A stretch of DNA of 64,000 bases from JAKZRT01 sp965247915 (GTDB taxonomy: Bacteria; Pseudomonadota; Alphaproteobacteria; Rhodobacterales; Rhodobacteraceae), in contig OZ252048.1 of NCBI GenBank assembly GCA_965247915.1, positions 1,984,001 through 2,048,000 on the forward strand, in the 5' to 3' direction. Below the pieces are notes generated by a model. The model was not told the origin of the DNA, did no database searches, and worked only from the letters and a program-made list of their open reading frames with translations. A program made the translations under genes and the position numbers. This document shows, piece after piece, positions 53,034-62,365 of the stretch. The first letter of the stretch is position 1; each line of letters starts with the position of its first letter.

Positions 53034-53495
53034 ATGGCGACCCACATCGACTACGGCAACCTGATGCACCAGGCCATGCGCGGCCTGATCCGAACCGTGC
53101 TGACCCAGGTATCCAAGGATGGCCTGCCGGGCGCGCACCACTTTTTCATCACTTTCGACACCCAGCACCCGGACGTCGAAATGGCCGACTGGCTGGCCGA
53201 ACGCTACCCCGCCCAGATGACCGTGGTGATGCAGCACTGGTACGAAGACCTCGAGATCGGCGACGAGGGTTTCGGGGTGACGCTGAGCTTTGGAAACGCG
53301 CCCGAACATCTTTATATCCCCTACGATGCGCTTGAAACATTCGTGGACCCGTCGGTCGAGTTTGGGCTGCGATTCGAGACATCCGAAGATGACGACGACG
53401 CTGACGACGGCGAAGCGCCGATGGCAGAGGATGTGGAACCGGACGAGAAATCCGGCGACGCCGACGTCGTCAGCCTGGACAAGTTCCGCAAATAG
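53034..53495 (+). CDS. sspB: SspB, ClpXP adaptor protein (alphaproteobacterial type)
   Basis: A 153-residue protein of the SspB family, which tethers ssrA-tagged proteins to ClpX. Conserved stretches are YGNLMHQAMRGLIRTVLTQV, GAHHFFITFDTQHPDVEM, YPAQMTVVMQHWYEDLE, FGVTLSFGNAPEHLYIPYDAL and FVDPSVEFGLRF. A flexible acidic linker (DDDDADDGE) leads to a C-terminal LDKFRK resembling the ClpX-binding tail. I chose ATG 53034, as in relatives, over upstream in-frame codons that run into the tmRNA region. It follows the tmRNA gene directly on the same strand. Confidence 0.92.
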   Translation: MATHIDYGNLMHQAMRGLIRTVLTQVSKDGLPGAHHFFITFDTQHPDVEMADWLAERYPAQMTVVMQHWYEDLEIGDEGFGVTLSFGNAPEHLYIPYDALETFVDPSVEFGLRFETSEDDDDADDGEAPMAEDVEPDEKSGDADVVSLDKFRK

Positions 53496-53561
53496 CCCGG
53501 CCGGTCTCATTGTGAAACGCGGCACCGCCCGATAAACGACATCATTGCATATTTCTGAGAG

Positions 53562-54959
53562 ATGACTATGACCGACACCCGCACCGAGTCCGACAGTTTT
53601 GGCCCGCTCGAAGTTCCCGCCGACCGGTATTGGGGGCCCCAGACACAGCGATCGCTGATGAACTTTCCCATTGGCTGGGAACGCCAGCCGGTCGCGATTG
53701 TGCGCGCGCTCGGGGTGATCAAAGCGGCCTGCGCCGAGGCCAACAAGGCGCGCGACGCGCTCGACCCGGCCCTGGCTGACGCGATCATCGAGGCGGCGTC
53801 CGAGGTTGTGGCGGGCCATTTGGACGATCATTTCCCGCTGGTGGTCTGGCAGACCGGGTCGGGAACCCAATCGAACATGAACGCCAACGAGGTGATCGCC
53901 AACCGCGCCATCGAAATATTGGGCGGCGCGATCGGATCGAAAGACCCGGTCCACCCCAACGATCATTGCAACATGGGCCAGTCGTCGAACGACACTTTTC
54001 CGACCGCCATGCATATCGCCACGGCCATGACCGCGCGTGACGTGCTGCTGCCGGGGCTGGAAAAACTACACGCGGAGCTCAACGAAAAAGTTGCGGGTTT
54101 CGACGGCATTATCAAAATCGGCCGCACCCACACGATGGACGCAACGCCCCTGACACTGGCGCAGGAATTTTCCGGCTACGCGCACCAGGTGGCCATGTCG
54201 ATCGAGCGGGTCAAGGCGGCCCTGCCCCGTATCTATGAACTGGCCCAGGGTGGCACCGCCGTAGGCACCGGCCTGAATTCGCCAAAAGGCTGGGGCGAGG
54301 CGGTTGCCGCCAACATGGCGCGCATCACCGGCCTGCCCTTCGTCACCGCCCCCAACAAGTTCGAGGCGCTGGCCGCCCACGACGCCATGGTCGAGATCTC
54401 GGGCGCGCTGCGTGCCACCGCCGTCAGCCTGTTCAAGATCGCCAACGACATCCGCTTTCTCGGGTCAGGCCCGCGCTGCGGCCTGGGCGAACTGATGCTG
54501 CCCGAAAACGAACCAGGATCCTCGATCATGCCGGGCAAGGTCAACCCCACCCAATGCGAGGCGCTGACCCAGGTCTGCGCCCATGTAATGGGCAATGATG
54601 CAGCGGTCGGGTTCGCGGGGTCTCAGGGACATTTCGAGCTGAATGTCTTTAAGCCGATGATGGCCTATAACGTCTTGCAATCCATGCAGCTTCTGGGCGA
54701 TGCCTCGACCGCGTTCAGCGACAAGTGTGTGATCGGGATCGAGGCCAATCGTGACCGTATCGACGAGCTGATGCGCGAAAGCCTGATGCTGGTCACCGCC
54801 CTTGCCCCGCATATTGGCTATGACAACGCCGCCAAGGTGGCCAAGACCGCGCACAAGAATGGCACCACCCTGAAGGAAGAAGCCATTCGGCTTGGCCTTG
54901 TCGATGAGGAAACATTTGACCGGGTGGTGCGGCCCGAGGCGATGATCGGCCCGCAGTGA
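53562..54959 (+). CDS. fumC: Fumarate hydratase, class II
   Basis: A 465-residue oxygen-stable fumarase of the TCA cycle. Motifs are VWQTGSGTQSNMNANEVI (substrate site), PNDHCNMGQSSNDTFPTAMH, KIGRTHTMDATPLTLAQE and the family signature GSSIMPGKVNPTQCE at about 318-332. Length is standard. GAGAGATGACT precedes the start at 53562; a second Met at 53568 could serve. It lies 66 bases after sspB. Confidence 0.96.
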   Translation: MTMTDTRTESDSFGPLEVPADRYWGPQTQRSLMNFPIGWERQPVAIVRALGVIKAACAEANKARDALDPALADAIIEAASEVVAGHLDDHFPLVVWQTGSGTQSNMNANEVIANRAIEILGGAIGSKDPVHPNDHCNMGQSSNDTFPTAMHIATAMTARDVLLPGLEKLHAELNEKVAGFDGIIKIGRTHTMDATPLTLAQEFSGYAHQVAMSIERVKAALPRIYELAQGGTAVGTGLNSPKGWGEAVAANMARITGLPFVTAPNKFEALAAHDAMVEISGALRATAVSLFKIANDIRFLGSGPRCGLGELMLPENEPGSSIMPGKVNPTQCEALTQVCAHVMGNDAAVGFAGSQGHFELNVFKPMMAYNVLQSMQLLGDASTAFSDKCVIGIEANRDRIDELMRESLMLVTALAPHIGYDNAAKVAKTAHKNGTTLKEEAIRLGLVDEETFDRVVRPEAMIGPQ

Positions 54960-55002
54960 CCCGTTACAAATTTGCTAACCAAATCTGTTCAGCCTGCGGG
55001 CC

Positions 55003-55218
55003 ATGTTCGATCACCGGATGCCGCTGTCGCCCGAGCGCTGGACGGAAAGCCTGTTCAATTCAAGATCGGTGAACGATGGCGCCGTGATTCGTCGCAAGGT
55101 CCGCGATATCGCGCGGCATGTGGGCCGTGAAAGGCTTCGCCATGAGATTGCGCGCCGCGGTTATCAAGCAGTCCAGCGGGTCATGATGTCGTTGCCAAGT
55201 ACACGGGTTTCCACGTGA
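55003..55218 (+). CDS. Small conserved-looking protein, possibly C-terminally truncated
   Basis: A 71-residue frame whose first 55 residues (WTESLFNSRSVNDGAVIRRKVRD, then GRERLRHEIARRGYQAVQ, in parts) resemble short uncharacterised Rhodobacteraceae proteins. These usually continue after the RRGY segment with a hydrophobic strand; here the last 15 residues (RVMMSLPSTRVST) overlap the end of the convergent ribD gene and do not fit. The 3' end may have been lost. The function is unknown. Confidence 0.5.
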   Translation: MFDHRMPLSPERWTESLFNSRSVNDGAVIRRKVRDIARHVGRERLRHEIARRGYQAVQRVMMSLPSTRVST

Positions 55219-56255
55219 TCAAAGCGTGGCGCATCAGCCAGCCGGTCAATCCCAAACGCCCCGATACCGGGCGTCCCTTCGGCCCCCAAAGCCACGCCGG
55301 CGTGAAATACCACCAGCTCGTCAACCAACCCTGCACTTAGAAGCGAAGCCGCCAGTGCCCCGCCGCCTTCGCAGAAGACACGCGTCAGACCCTCGCGCCC
55401 CAAAGTTTCCAGCATGGCCGACGGCGATAGCTGCTGATCGTCGCCAGCCGCCACTTCAATCGTCCGGGCGCCGACACCTCGCCAGGGTCCGCTGTCGGCC
55501 CCGGCCCCATGCAGCAGCCAAAGCGGCACTTCACGCGCGGTCTTTGCAAGCCTGCCATCGCGCTGCAGATCCAGGTGGCGCGAGGCAACAACGCGCACCG
55601 GTTGGCGCACCTGCCCCATGCCGCGCACCGTGAGATCGGGGTCGTCGGCGCGCACTGTGCCAGCCCCCACCAGAACCGCGTCATGGGCCGCTCGATGCGC
55701 ATGCACAACCCGGCGCGCCGCCTTGCCGGTTATCCATCGGCTCTCGCCGCTGGCGGTCGCTATGCGGCCATCGAGACTGGCCGCCAGTTTTAGCGTCACC
55801 ATGGGCCGCCCGTCGCGGACGCGCCGCAAAAACCCGCGATGTTCGGCCCGCGCCGCCACCTCTTCGACGCCTTCGTTGACATCAATGCCGGCGGCGCGCA
55901 GCCGCTCCACCCCGGTCCCGGCCACGCGCGGGTCAGGGTCGCGGATCGCAACGACAACGCGCGCCACGCCCGCGGCGATCAGCGCGTCGGCGCAGGGCGG
56001 CGTCTGGCCATGATGCGCGCAGGGTTCCAGCGTGACATAGGCGGTGCCGCCGCGCGCGCGCGGGCCAGCCTGGTCCAGCGCCTCGGATTCGGCATGGGGC
56101 CGCCCGCCAACTTGCGTCCAGCCGCGCCCGACGACGCGCGCGCCCTGCACGATAATACAGCCGACCGCCGGATTTGGCCACACCGCGCCGCGCCCGCGAC
56201 GGCCAAGCCGCAGCGCCCGCTGCATCCATCTGCAATCCGAGCCCCTTTGGCTCAC
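55164..56255 (-). CDS. ribD: Bifunctional riboflavin biosynthesis deaminase/reductase RibD
   Basis: A 363-residue two-domain enzyme. The N-terminal deaminase has the zinc motif PHAESEAL (H54, E56) and EPCAHHGQTPPC (C79, C88). The C-terminal reductase has TLKLAASLDGRIAT, ESRWITG and FCEGGGALAASLL. It carries out the deamination and reduction steps after GTP cyclohydrolase II in riboflavin synthesis. It starts with GTG 56255 overlapping the nrdR stop (GTGA), a conserved nrdR-ribD arrangement in alphaproteobacteria. No FMN riboswitch is visible. Confidence 0.94.
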   Translation of the reverse strand: MSQRGSDCRWMQRALRLGRRGRGAVWPNPAVGCIIVQGARVVGRGWTQVGGRPHAESEALDQAGPRARGGTAYVTLEPCAHHGQTPPCADALIAAGVARVVVAIRDPDPRVAGTGVERLRAAGIDVNEGVEEVAARAEHRGFLRRVRDGRPMVTLKLAASLDGRIATASGESRWITGKAARRVVHAHRAAHDAVLVGAGTVRADDPDLTVRGMGQVRQPVRVVASRHLDLQRDGRLAKTAREVPLWLLHGAGADSGPWRGVGARTIEVAAGDDQQLSPSAMLETLGREGLTRVFCEGGGALAASLLSAGLVDELVVFHAGVALGAEGTPGIGAFGIDRLADAPRFDHVETRVLGNDIMTRWTA

Positions 56256-56722
56256 CCGTCTTCGGAACCGGCGTCCGGTCGCAGCTCGTTGACGAATTTG
56301 TCGAAATCGTCCGCTGCCTGGAAGTTCTTGTAAACGCTGGCAAATCGCACGTAGGCCACGGTGTCGATCCGGGCCAGCGCCTCCATCACGATCTCGCCAA
56401 TTGTGTGCGACGGAATGTCGGTCTCGCCCATGCTTTCCAGACGCCGCACGATGCCGCTGGTCATCTGATCCACGCGTTCGGGGTCGACAGGGCGTTTTTG
56501 CAGCGCGATGCGGATCGACCGTTCCAGTTTGTCGCGGTCAAAGTTTTCGCGCCGTCCATTGGATTTGATGACAACAAGATCGCGCAGCTGGACGCGCTCA
56601 TAGGTTGTGAACCGTCCGCCGCAAGCGGGACAGAACCGCCGCCGCCTGATCGCCACGTGGTCCTCGGCGGGCCGGCTGTCTTTCACCTGGGTGTCGATAT
56701 TGCCGCAAAACGGACAGCGCAT
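56252..56722 (-). CDS. nrdR: Transcriptional repressor NrdR
   Basis: A 156-residue zinc-ribbon and ATP-cone repressor of ribonucleotide reductase genes. Zinc ligands C3, C6, C31 and C34 are seen in MRCPFCG and FCPACGGRFTT. The ATP-cone follows (VVIKSNGRRENFDRDKLERSI, IPSHTIGEIVMEALARID). It also has YVRFASVYKNFQAADDFDKF at the end, the usual NrdR terminus. Length is normal. Confidence 0.96.
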   Translation of the reverse strand: MRCPFCGNIDTQVKDSRPAEDHVAIRRRRFCPACGGRFTTYERVQLRDLVVIKSNGRRENFDRDKLERSIRIALQKRPVDPERVDQMTSGIVRRLESMGETDIPSHTIGEIVMEALARIDTVAYVRFASVYKNFQAADDFDKFVNELRPDAGSEDG

Positions 56723-56817
56723 GGTCTCTCCTCGGTGGTGGGTCCGATCTATCCACAGCGACTATAGGCGACCCGCCAGTGATTGTGTAGACCAAATTGC
56801 GCGCCACCAGATAAGCG

Positions 56818-58383
56818 TCAGGCCGACGGGATCCACCAGTCGCGCCCACGCGGCGTTTCCACGTATTCCGGCCAGGAAAATCCGGTCGGGGGCGGATAAT
56901 CCGCCAGCGGGGCGATCCATTTGCTGCCGCCCACGCCGCCTCCGGTTCGCTGATCGAATTCGGCGCGGGCGGCGTGCCGCAGCCCGTCATCGGTCAGAAC
57001 CCGAAGCGCCGCCCGACCCAGAATACGCGCCGATGTGACCACGGTCGGGTCAATCGTCGCCCGAATACCGCCTAGGGCGTTCATCACCCAGGCGGGCCAG
57101 GCAACGCCACCCGCGCGCGGCGCCAGGGTCGGCCGCGCCACGTAAAACCGGGCCGTGGGCGCATGCCAGCACATGTCGGTGTAATCGTCCGAGGTCGAAT
57201 TGGCCTGCGACGGCGGCAATTCCTGGCGCAGGATCGTCTCCGCTTCATCCGGATCGGTCAGTTTTTGGGTCGCTGGCAGAAACGGGTCATCCACGGGCAC
57301 GTCTCCAACCGAAGCCATTAATTCCTTTGCAATTTCCACAGCATCCTGGCCCCATCGGGGCGGGCCCACATATTTAATCGCGCTCCAGACCGCCCGTGCC
57401 AGCGCGTGATTGGCCAGACCTGGCCGCGATTTCGATACCCAATGGCGCTCAAACCGACAGCCGGTCAATTCCGCAACATGACCCGCCACGCGCATCAGCG
57501 CCGCGCCAGCGGCTTCGGCCATGGCGATGTCGTGCGTGCGGATCATGTACTGAACGTCGGCCTGCCGGCCAGGCAGATTATCCGCTGTCGCCTGGCCCGC
57601 GTTCAGGATCGCCTCCGAGATCGACCAGCCGCGCACATGCGGCAACATCGCGTCGCGGATCGCGCGGGCGTTTTGGTACATCAGCACCAGCGCATCGGTC
57701 GCCCCCGGCGCTCGAATGTTCGAATGCGCCTGCGGGATCGGGGCATCGCGCGCCGCCGCCCAGGCTTCGGGCGCGTCGCAGATAAAGCGGAAGATCATCG
57801 AATAGGCGGCACCGCAATGGGTGTCCAGGCGCACAGTGTTGCAAAGGGGAAGCATATAGAACGGATGCAACGACAACATCGCATCTAGTTCGTCGTAATA
57901 GCCCTTGGCCGCGTGCAGGGGTTTGGAACCGCGGACTTTTTCGGCGGGTTCCCCGGTGAAACGAAGTGTGCCGGGAATACCTTCTTGCTGCATGACCGCC
58001 TTGGTCGCCAACAGCCCGCCCAGAGCGCCGATGCCGAGGGCCGAATGCGGGTCAGTGTGTCCCGGGGCCAGGGGGCCGAACCCGTCGCGGGGGCGCTCCT
58101 GCGTATCTGCTGCCTGACAATTGGCCGGCACCGCATCATATTCGGCGTACATGCCCACCTGCGCGCCTTTCCCGTTCGACCAGCGCGCGGCAAACGCCGT
58201 GGGCCTCCCGCCCGAGCCCGCTTCAACCTCGAACCCCTCGGCGCGCAGGCGGTCCACATACCAGGCCGCCGATCGGTACTCGCGCCAAGCCGGTTCGGCC
58301 AGATCGAAAATATGCGCGCACCAGTCCGAAAGCGCCAGCTAGAGGTTTGCGATAGCGGCGTCGACTTGGCCGGAAAATGTCAT
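56818..58383 (-). pseudogene. AbgB-like M20 amidohydrolase with a stop at codon 15
   Basis: The original start is very likely ATG 58383, overlapping the YjbQ-gene stop as ATGA. The frame reads MTFSGQVDAAIANL, then TAG (58339-58341), then LALSDWCAHIFDLAEPAW, which is the normal N-terminal helix of M20/AbgB-type amidohydrolases, and stays open for the rest of the gene. Later landmarks are GMYAEYDAVPANCQ, GHTDPHSALGIGALGG, FTGEPAEKVRGSK, LDTHCGAAYSM and CWHAPTARFYVA. Codon 15 was probably Trp or Gln. Reinitiation at GTG 58257 would give a protein lacking about 42 residues. Such enzymes cleave amide bonds of acylated amino acids or aminobenzoyl-glutamate. Confidence 0.8.
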
Positions 58384-58793
58384 TGATCCGGGCTCATATG
58401 AGCAGCAACCTCGCGGTGGCGCGGCCTGTGGCGATGTTCGAAAAGGTAAATCCCTTGCCAGGTTCCAAGCCGTAATCGCCCATTTTGGACCGGAATGGTC
58501 AAGCTGACCGGCAGCATGGCCGCCTTGATATGGGCCGGCATGTCGTCGGGGCCTTCTTGGGTATGCGTCAAATAAGCCATCGAGGCGTGATCCGAAGGCG
58601 GCACCAACCTGCCGAAAAAGGCGTCCAGATCATCGCGCACCCGGGGATCGGAATTTTCCTGGATCAGCAGGCTGGCCGAGGTATGGCGAATGAAAAGCGT
58701 CAAAAGCCCGTCGCCGCGAACCCAATGCGCGGTCTGGCCGGAAAAATCATAAAGCCCCGGGCCCGATGTCTGGATTGTGAATGTCGTCTGCAT
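58380..58793 (-). CDS. YjbQ/UPF0047 family protein
   Basis: A 137-residue protein of the UPF0047 family, a small trimeric beta-rich fold reported to have weak thiamin-phosphate-synthase-like activity. Conserved stretches are LTLFIRHTSASLLIQENSD, DHASMAYLTHTQEGPDDMPAHIKA and GTWQGIYLFEHRHRPRHREV in parts. I chose ATG 58793 as the start, consistent with family length. It overlaps the downstream amidohydrolase start. Confidence 0.92.
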   Translation of the reverse strand: MQTTFTIQTSGPGLYDFSGQTAHWVRGDGLLTLFIRHTSASLLIQENSDPRVRDDLDAFFGRLVPPSDHASMAYLTHTQEGPDDMPAHIKAAMLPVSLTIPVQNGRLRLGTWQGIYLFEHRHRPRHREVAAHMSPDQ

Positions 58794-58875
58794 GATGGCG
58801 GTTCTTTCGGATGCGCGATGGTGGTAACATCGCCCCACGCCCAATTCCAACCAAACACAAAATAGGGAGGCCAAT

Positions 58876-59784
58876 ATGAATATCCAGTCAACCCCTGGCC
58901 GCCGCCTGACTGCTGCGGATTTCGATCAGGAACTGCTTGATTTATATGACTTTTATGTTCACGGAAAAATCACCAAGCGGGAATTTATCGACCGGGCCGG
59001 CAAATTTGCCGTCGGCGGGCTGACGGCAGCCGCACTATTCAACTTGCTGAAACCTGACTACGCGCTGGCCGAACAGGTGTCGTTCAACGATTCCGACATT
59101 TCGCCCGAATATATCAGCTATGACAGTCCAAACGGCCACGGCGACGTTCGCGGCTATCTGGTGCGGCCCGCCGATGCGGCTGGCCGGATCCCGGCCGTTG
59201 TGGTGGTCCACGAAAACCGCGGCCTCAATCCCTACATCGAAGATGTGGCGCGGCGCGTGGCCAAGGCCGGGTTCATGGCGCTGGCCCCAGACGGGCTGAC
59301 CTCGGTGGGTGGCTATCCGGGCAATGATTCTGACGGGCGTGATCTGCAACGCACTGTGGATCGGGCCAAACTGATGAACGACTTCTTTGCCGCCATTGAA
59401 CACCTGATGGCGCGCGACGACAGCACCGGACGCGTCGGGATCGTCGGTTTCTGTTACGGTGGCGGGGTCTGCAACGCCGCCGCCGTTGCCTATCCGGAAC
59501 TGGGCGCTGCGGTGCCGTTTTACGGCCGTCAGGCGCAGGCCGCCAATGTCCCCAAAATCAACGCGCCTTTGTTGTTGCACTACGGCGCGTTGGACGACAG
59601 GATCAACGGCGGCTGGCCGGATTACGAGGCCGCGCTCAAGGCGCACGGCAAGATCTACGAGGCGCATATCTACGCCGGCGCCAACCATGGGTTCCACAAC
59701 GATTCAACCCCCCGTTATGACGAAGCGATGGCGGAATTGGCCTGGGGCCGCACGATCAAATGGTTTAACGCCTACCTGACCTAG
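58876..59784 (+). CDS. Dienelactone hydrolase family protein
   Basis: A 302-residue alpha/beta hydrolase. After an N-terminal segment with a hydrophobic stretch (FAVGGLTAAALFNLL), the catalytic nucleophile Cys lies in VGFCYGGGVC, the Asp in YGALDDRING and the His in GANHGFHND. The N-terminal KREFIDRAGKFAVGG resembles a twin-arginine-like or membrane-associated leader seen in family members annotated as carboxymethylenebutenolidase. AATAGGGAGG precedes ATG 58876. The natural substrate is unknown. Confidence 0.9.
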   Translation: MNIQSTPGRRLTAADFDQELLDLYDFYVHGKITKREFIDRAGKFAVGGLTAAALFNLLKPDYALAEQVSFNDSDISPEYISYDSPNGHGDVRGYLVRPADAAGRIPAVVVVHENRGLNPYIEDVARRVAKAGFMALAPDGLTSVGGYPGNDSDGRDLQRTVDRAKLMNDFFAAIEHLMARDDSTGRVGIVGFCYGGGVCNAAAVAYPELGAAVPFYGRQAQAANVPKINAPLLLHYGALDDRINGGWPDYEAALKAHGKIYEAHIYAGANHGFHNDSTPRYDEAMAELAWGRTIKWFNAYLT

Positions 59785-60610
59785 CTTGGCGGCGGCGTTT
59801 TAGTCCAAAGTCATCTTGCTCCAGGGCGATTCAGAGAAAATGCATTTTTGTGTTTCCTGCGATGAAGGCGGCGGCCTTCCCGCGATTATCCTGAACCAGT
59901 TCAATGGCTCTGGTGGGTGATTTTGATATGCGTTTTAGCAGGGTGATGGCTGCGCTGGTGAGTGCGAAGATATTTCCGGGCGCATGGTCAGAGCGGTTCG
60001 TGTAACGGTCTTCACCCAATGTGACGTCCTTGTTGCGATGCATGGTCTCTATTTGCCAATGATTACGGTTCAGGCGCAAAATGGCTTCCGGAGTGGCCGT
60101 TTCCAGGCTGGATATAAGGTAGGTGGTCTCCGTTTCACTTTTCATGATGTTGCCCGCCCTGACATGCTGACGATTGCGCGTGACGATGCACCGTATTGTG
60201 GGCCAGGCACTTCGCATGTATTCACTGAGTGCGTTAGCGGGTAGAAGTTCGATATGGCGCTGATCAATTCGCCCGTGACCGGGTTGCGGCTGTTCGTGCC
60301 ATTGTGCGAGGGGAAAAAACCGGCTCGTTGAAGGCCGATTTGATTTCTTCGTTCAGGTCTTTTTGGTTTTTCTTGACAGGCAAGACATAGTCGCCGCCTT
60401 TCTCCACGATCAGGGACGTGATTGTTTTTTGGCAAAACATGGCATCTCCAGTGACAATCAAGCCCTCAAGGTCGATCTTTTCCAGTAAATTCATAGCATC
60501 CGGGATTTCCCTGCCTTTGCCTCGTGAGGAGTGACCTGCTCCCCGAAAACTGGTCCATTTGAAAGGAGGATCTGTTCGCTTAATGTTCACGAGAACGAGG
60601 AGAACAGAGA

Positions 60611-60877
60611 ATGCGCAAGTCACGGTTTAGCGAAGAGCAGATTGTTCGGATCATTCAGGAGTATGCGGCGGGTGCGAAAGTGTCCGAGTTGTGCCGTAAG
60701 CACGGTATGTCGGATGCCACCTTTTACAAATGGAAAGCCAGGTATGGCGGCCTTCAGATTTCCGATGTCAGGCGGCTGAAAGACCTGGAATCGGAGAACG
60801 GCAAGCTGAAGAAGCTGCTGGCCGAAACCATGCTTGATAATGCTGGCCTGAAAGGGCTTCTGGCAAAAAACTTCTGA
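60611..60877 (+). CDS. IS3-family (IS407-type) transposase OrfA
   Basis: An 88-residue helix-turn-helix protein (RKSRFSEEQIVRIIQEYAAG, CRKHGMSDATFYKWKARYGG) with a leucine-zipper region (LKDLESENGKLKKLLAET). Its last codons contain the slippery heptamer A AAA AAC (60865-60871) in the right frame for -1 frameshifting into OrfB. GGAGAA lies upstream of the ATG. Confidence 0.93.
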   Translation: MRKSRFSEEQIVRIIQEYAAGAKVSELCRKHGMSDATFYKWKARYGGLQISDVRRLKDLESENGKLKKLLAETMLDNAGLKGLLAKNF

Positions 60878-61770
60878 AGCCTGCAAGCCGCCGGGAAGCA
60901 GTCATGGTTCTTTGCCGTGACTATCAGTTTTCAACTCGGCGGGCCTGTGGGCTGATTGGGTTTTCCAGATCGAGTAATGAATACAGAGGAAGGCCGGATC
61001 GCCATGCGAGGATACGGGAACGGCTGGTCACGCTTTCCGGCAAACACCGACGCTATGGCTATCGCATGTTGCTTGCCAAGCTTGGCCAGGAGGGTTTCAA
61101 GGTGAACGTGAAAGTGGTGGAGCGACTTTACCGAGAGGAGCGCCTGACCCTGCGCCGCCGCAATCGCAAGAAAATCCCCAAGGGCGTGCGCGAAGGCGCC
61201 TGGTGCCCGATCGCCGCCAACCAGCGGTGGAGCCTGGACTTCACCATGGATGCGCTCGCCAACGGCAGGAAGTTCCGCACCGTCAATCTGAAAGACGACT
61301 GCACACGGGAATGTCCGGCGATTGATGTGGCCCTGTCGATCCCCGGCTCCCGCGTGGTGGAAATGCTGGAACGGGTGGCTCGTGAGCGGGGGTACCCGGA
61401 TGTTCTGACCGTTGACAATGGGCCTGAACTACGAGGCCGCGCGCTTGATGGCTGGGCAGATGATCACGGCGTGCAGCTCTACTTCATCGACCCGGGCAAG
61501 CCGACCCAGAACGCCTACATCGAAAGTTTCAACGGCCGGTTTCGCGAAGAATGCCTGAACTTGAACTGGTTCACCTCGCTGGCCGAGGCAGAAAGGATCA
61601 TCGAGGACTGGCGGATCGATTACAATCAAAACCGGCCCCACTCTTCGCTGAACTATCAAACCCCGGAAGAATTTGCCGCAAACAGGCCTTTCCATAAACC
61701 GCAATGGGCAGCGACGCTTGAGCTATCTGAAGGCTCCGCGCCACCGCCCATTGCTCACGCCGCCGAATAA
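60865..61770 (+). CDS. IS3-family (IS407-type) transposase OrfB, reached by -1 frameshift
   Basis: The OrfB frame is open from the slippery site A AAA AAC at 60865-60871 (giving LLKPASRREAVMVLCRDY) to 61770; an internal ATG occurs at 60904. DDE residues are in WSLDFTMDALANGRKF, VLTVDNGPELRG and YIESFNGRFREECLN. The C-terminal NQNRPHSSLNYQTPEEF is typical. The fusion OrfAB is the expected transposase. The gene is intact. Confidence 0.92.
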   Translation, partial: KKLLKPASRREAVMVLCRDYQFSTRRACGLIGFSRSSNEYRGRPDRHARIRERLVTLSGKHRRYGYRMLLAKLGQEGFKVNVKVVERLYREERLTLRRRNRKKIPKGVREGAWCPIAANQRWSLDFTMDALANGRKFRTVNLKDDCTRECPAIDVALSIPGSRVVEMLERVARERGYPDVLTVDNGPELRGRALDGWADDHGVQLYFIDPGKPTQNAYIESFNGRFREECLNLNWFTSLAEAERIIEDWRIDYNQNRPHSSLNYQTPEEFAANRPFHKPQWAATLELSEGSAPPPIAHAAE

Positions 61771-62365
61771 TGGCAAACAAAAGAGGAACAGAGTCTACCT
61801 AAAAGTGGCCCTCAAATTGGGGGCAGGTCAGGAGCTATGGCCCACAGATTGCTCAAGCGCCGCGCAGAACGCCGACAGGACATGCTCGGCATTGCCATCT
61901 GCGTCCTTACTGCCACGTAGGGTCTTGCCATCAATTGAAAGCTGGCGAAGGATCATGTCATGACCCTCGCAATCCTGTTGATCGGTGGTGAACTGGGCGA
62001 ATATCTGTCCCATAGCGTTCGGGTCAAGGATTCGTAGTGTTTCGGTCAACGTTGCATGGCACGGAGAAGAGCGGTCTCGACGAAAGCCCAAGCGCGTAAG
62101 CTGTTTGCGTGAAAGGCGGCGTCCCAAACGGAACGCCGCTCGCATACCTTGGCGACCACTGAGTATCGATAAAAGGATCAACCCCAACAGTGCGGCAAGT
62201 GGGTGTTGACGGCCTTGTTTGCCGCGCGGGTCAGGAACCTGACGTAAAACTGACTGAACTGAAACCATGATAAAATCTCCTCGCCTCTCATTTAGGACAG
62301 AGATTCAGATACTCATATGATTTGCAACAATTTTTTGATCTTTAGTAAATCGCCTTGATCTTGCT

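Larger units (their letters stand above)
60532..61830 (+). mobile_element. IS3-family (IS407-type) insertion sequence nested in ISAs1 (1299 bp)
   Basis: The inverted repeats are TGACCTGCTCCCCGAAAAC on the left and TGACCTGCCCCCAATTTG (reverse complement) on the right. An exact 4-bp duplication GGAG flanks the element at 60528-60531 and 61831-61834, the length typical of the IS407 subgroup. Both transposase frames and the frameshift site are intact, so this element may be active. Confidence 0.93.
59831..62268 (-). pseudogene. ISAs1-family transposase, interrupted by IS3 and frameshifted
   Basis: The N-terminal part begins at 62268 (MVSVQSVLRQVPDPRGKQG) and includes LSIDGKTLRGSKDADGNAEH with the first catalytic Asp. 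It is cut at 61831 by the nested IS3. The gene resumes at 60531; removing the IS3 and one GGAG copy gives SVGHSSSRGKGREIPDAMNLL in frame, with VTGDAMFCQK carrying the second Asp. Near 60313-60322 an extra T in a T6 run (minus strand) shifts the frame. The C-terminal NRNHWQIETMHRNKDVTLGED continues in a third frame to 59831. The enzyme is inactive. Confidence 0.9.
59822..62357 (-). mobile_element. ISAs1-family insertion sequence containing a nested IS3 element
   Basis: The ends are imperfect inverted repeats, CAGGGCGATTCAGAG at 59822 and CAAGGCGATTTACTA (reverse complement) at 62357. They are flanked by an exact 9-bp duplication ATCTTGCTC at 59813-59821 and 62358-62366, normal for ISAs1. Without the nested 1299-bp IS3 element and its 4-bp duplication the ISAs1 is 1233 bp. 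It landed immediately after the stop of a small membrane-protein gene whose 3' end is at 62366. Confidence 0.9.
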
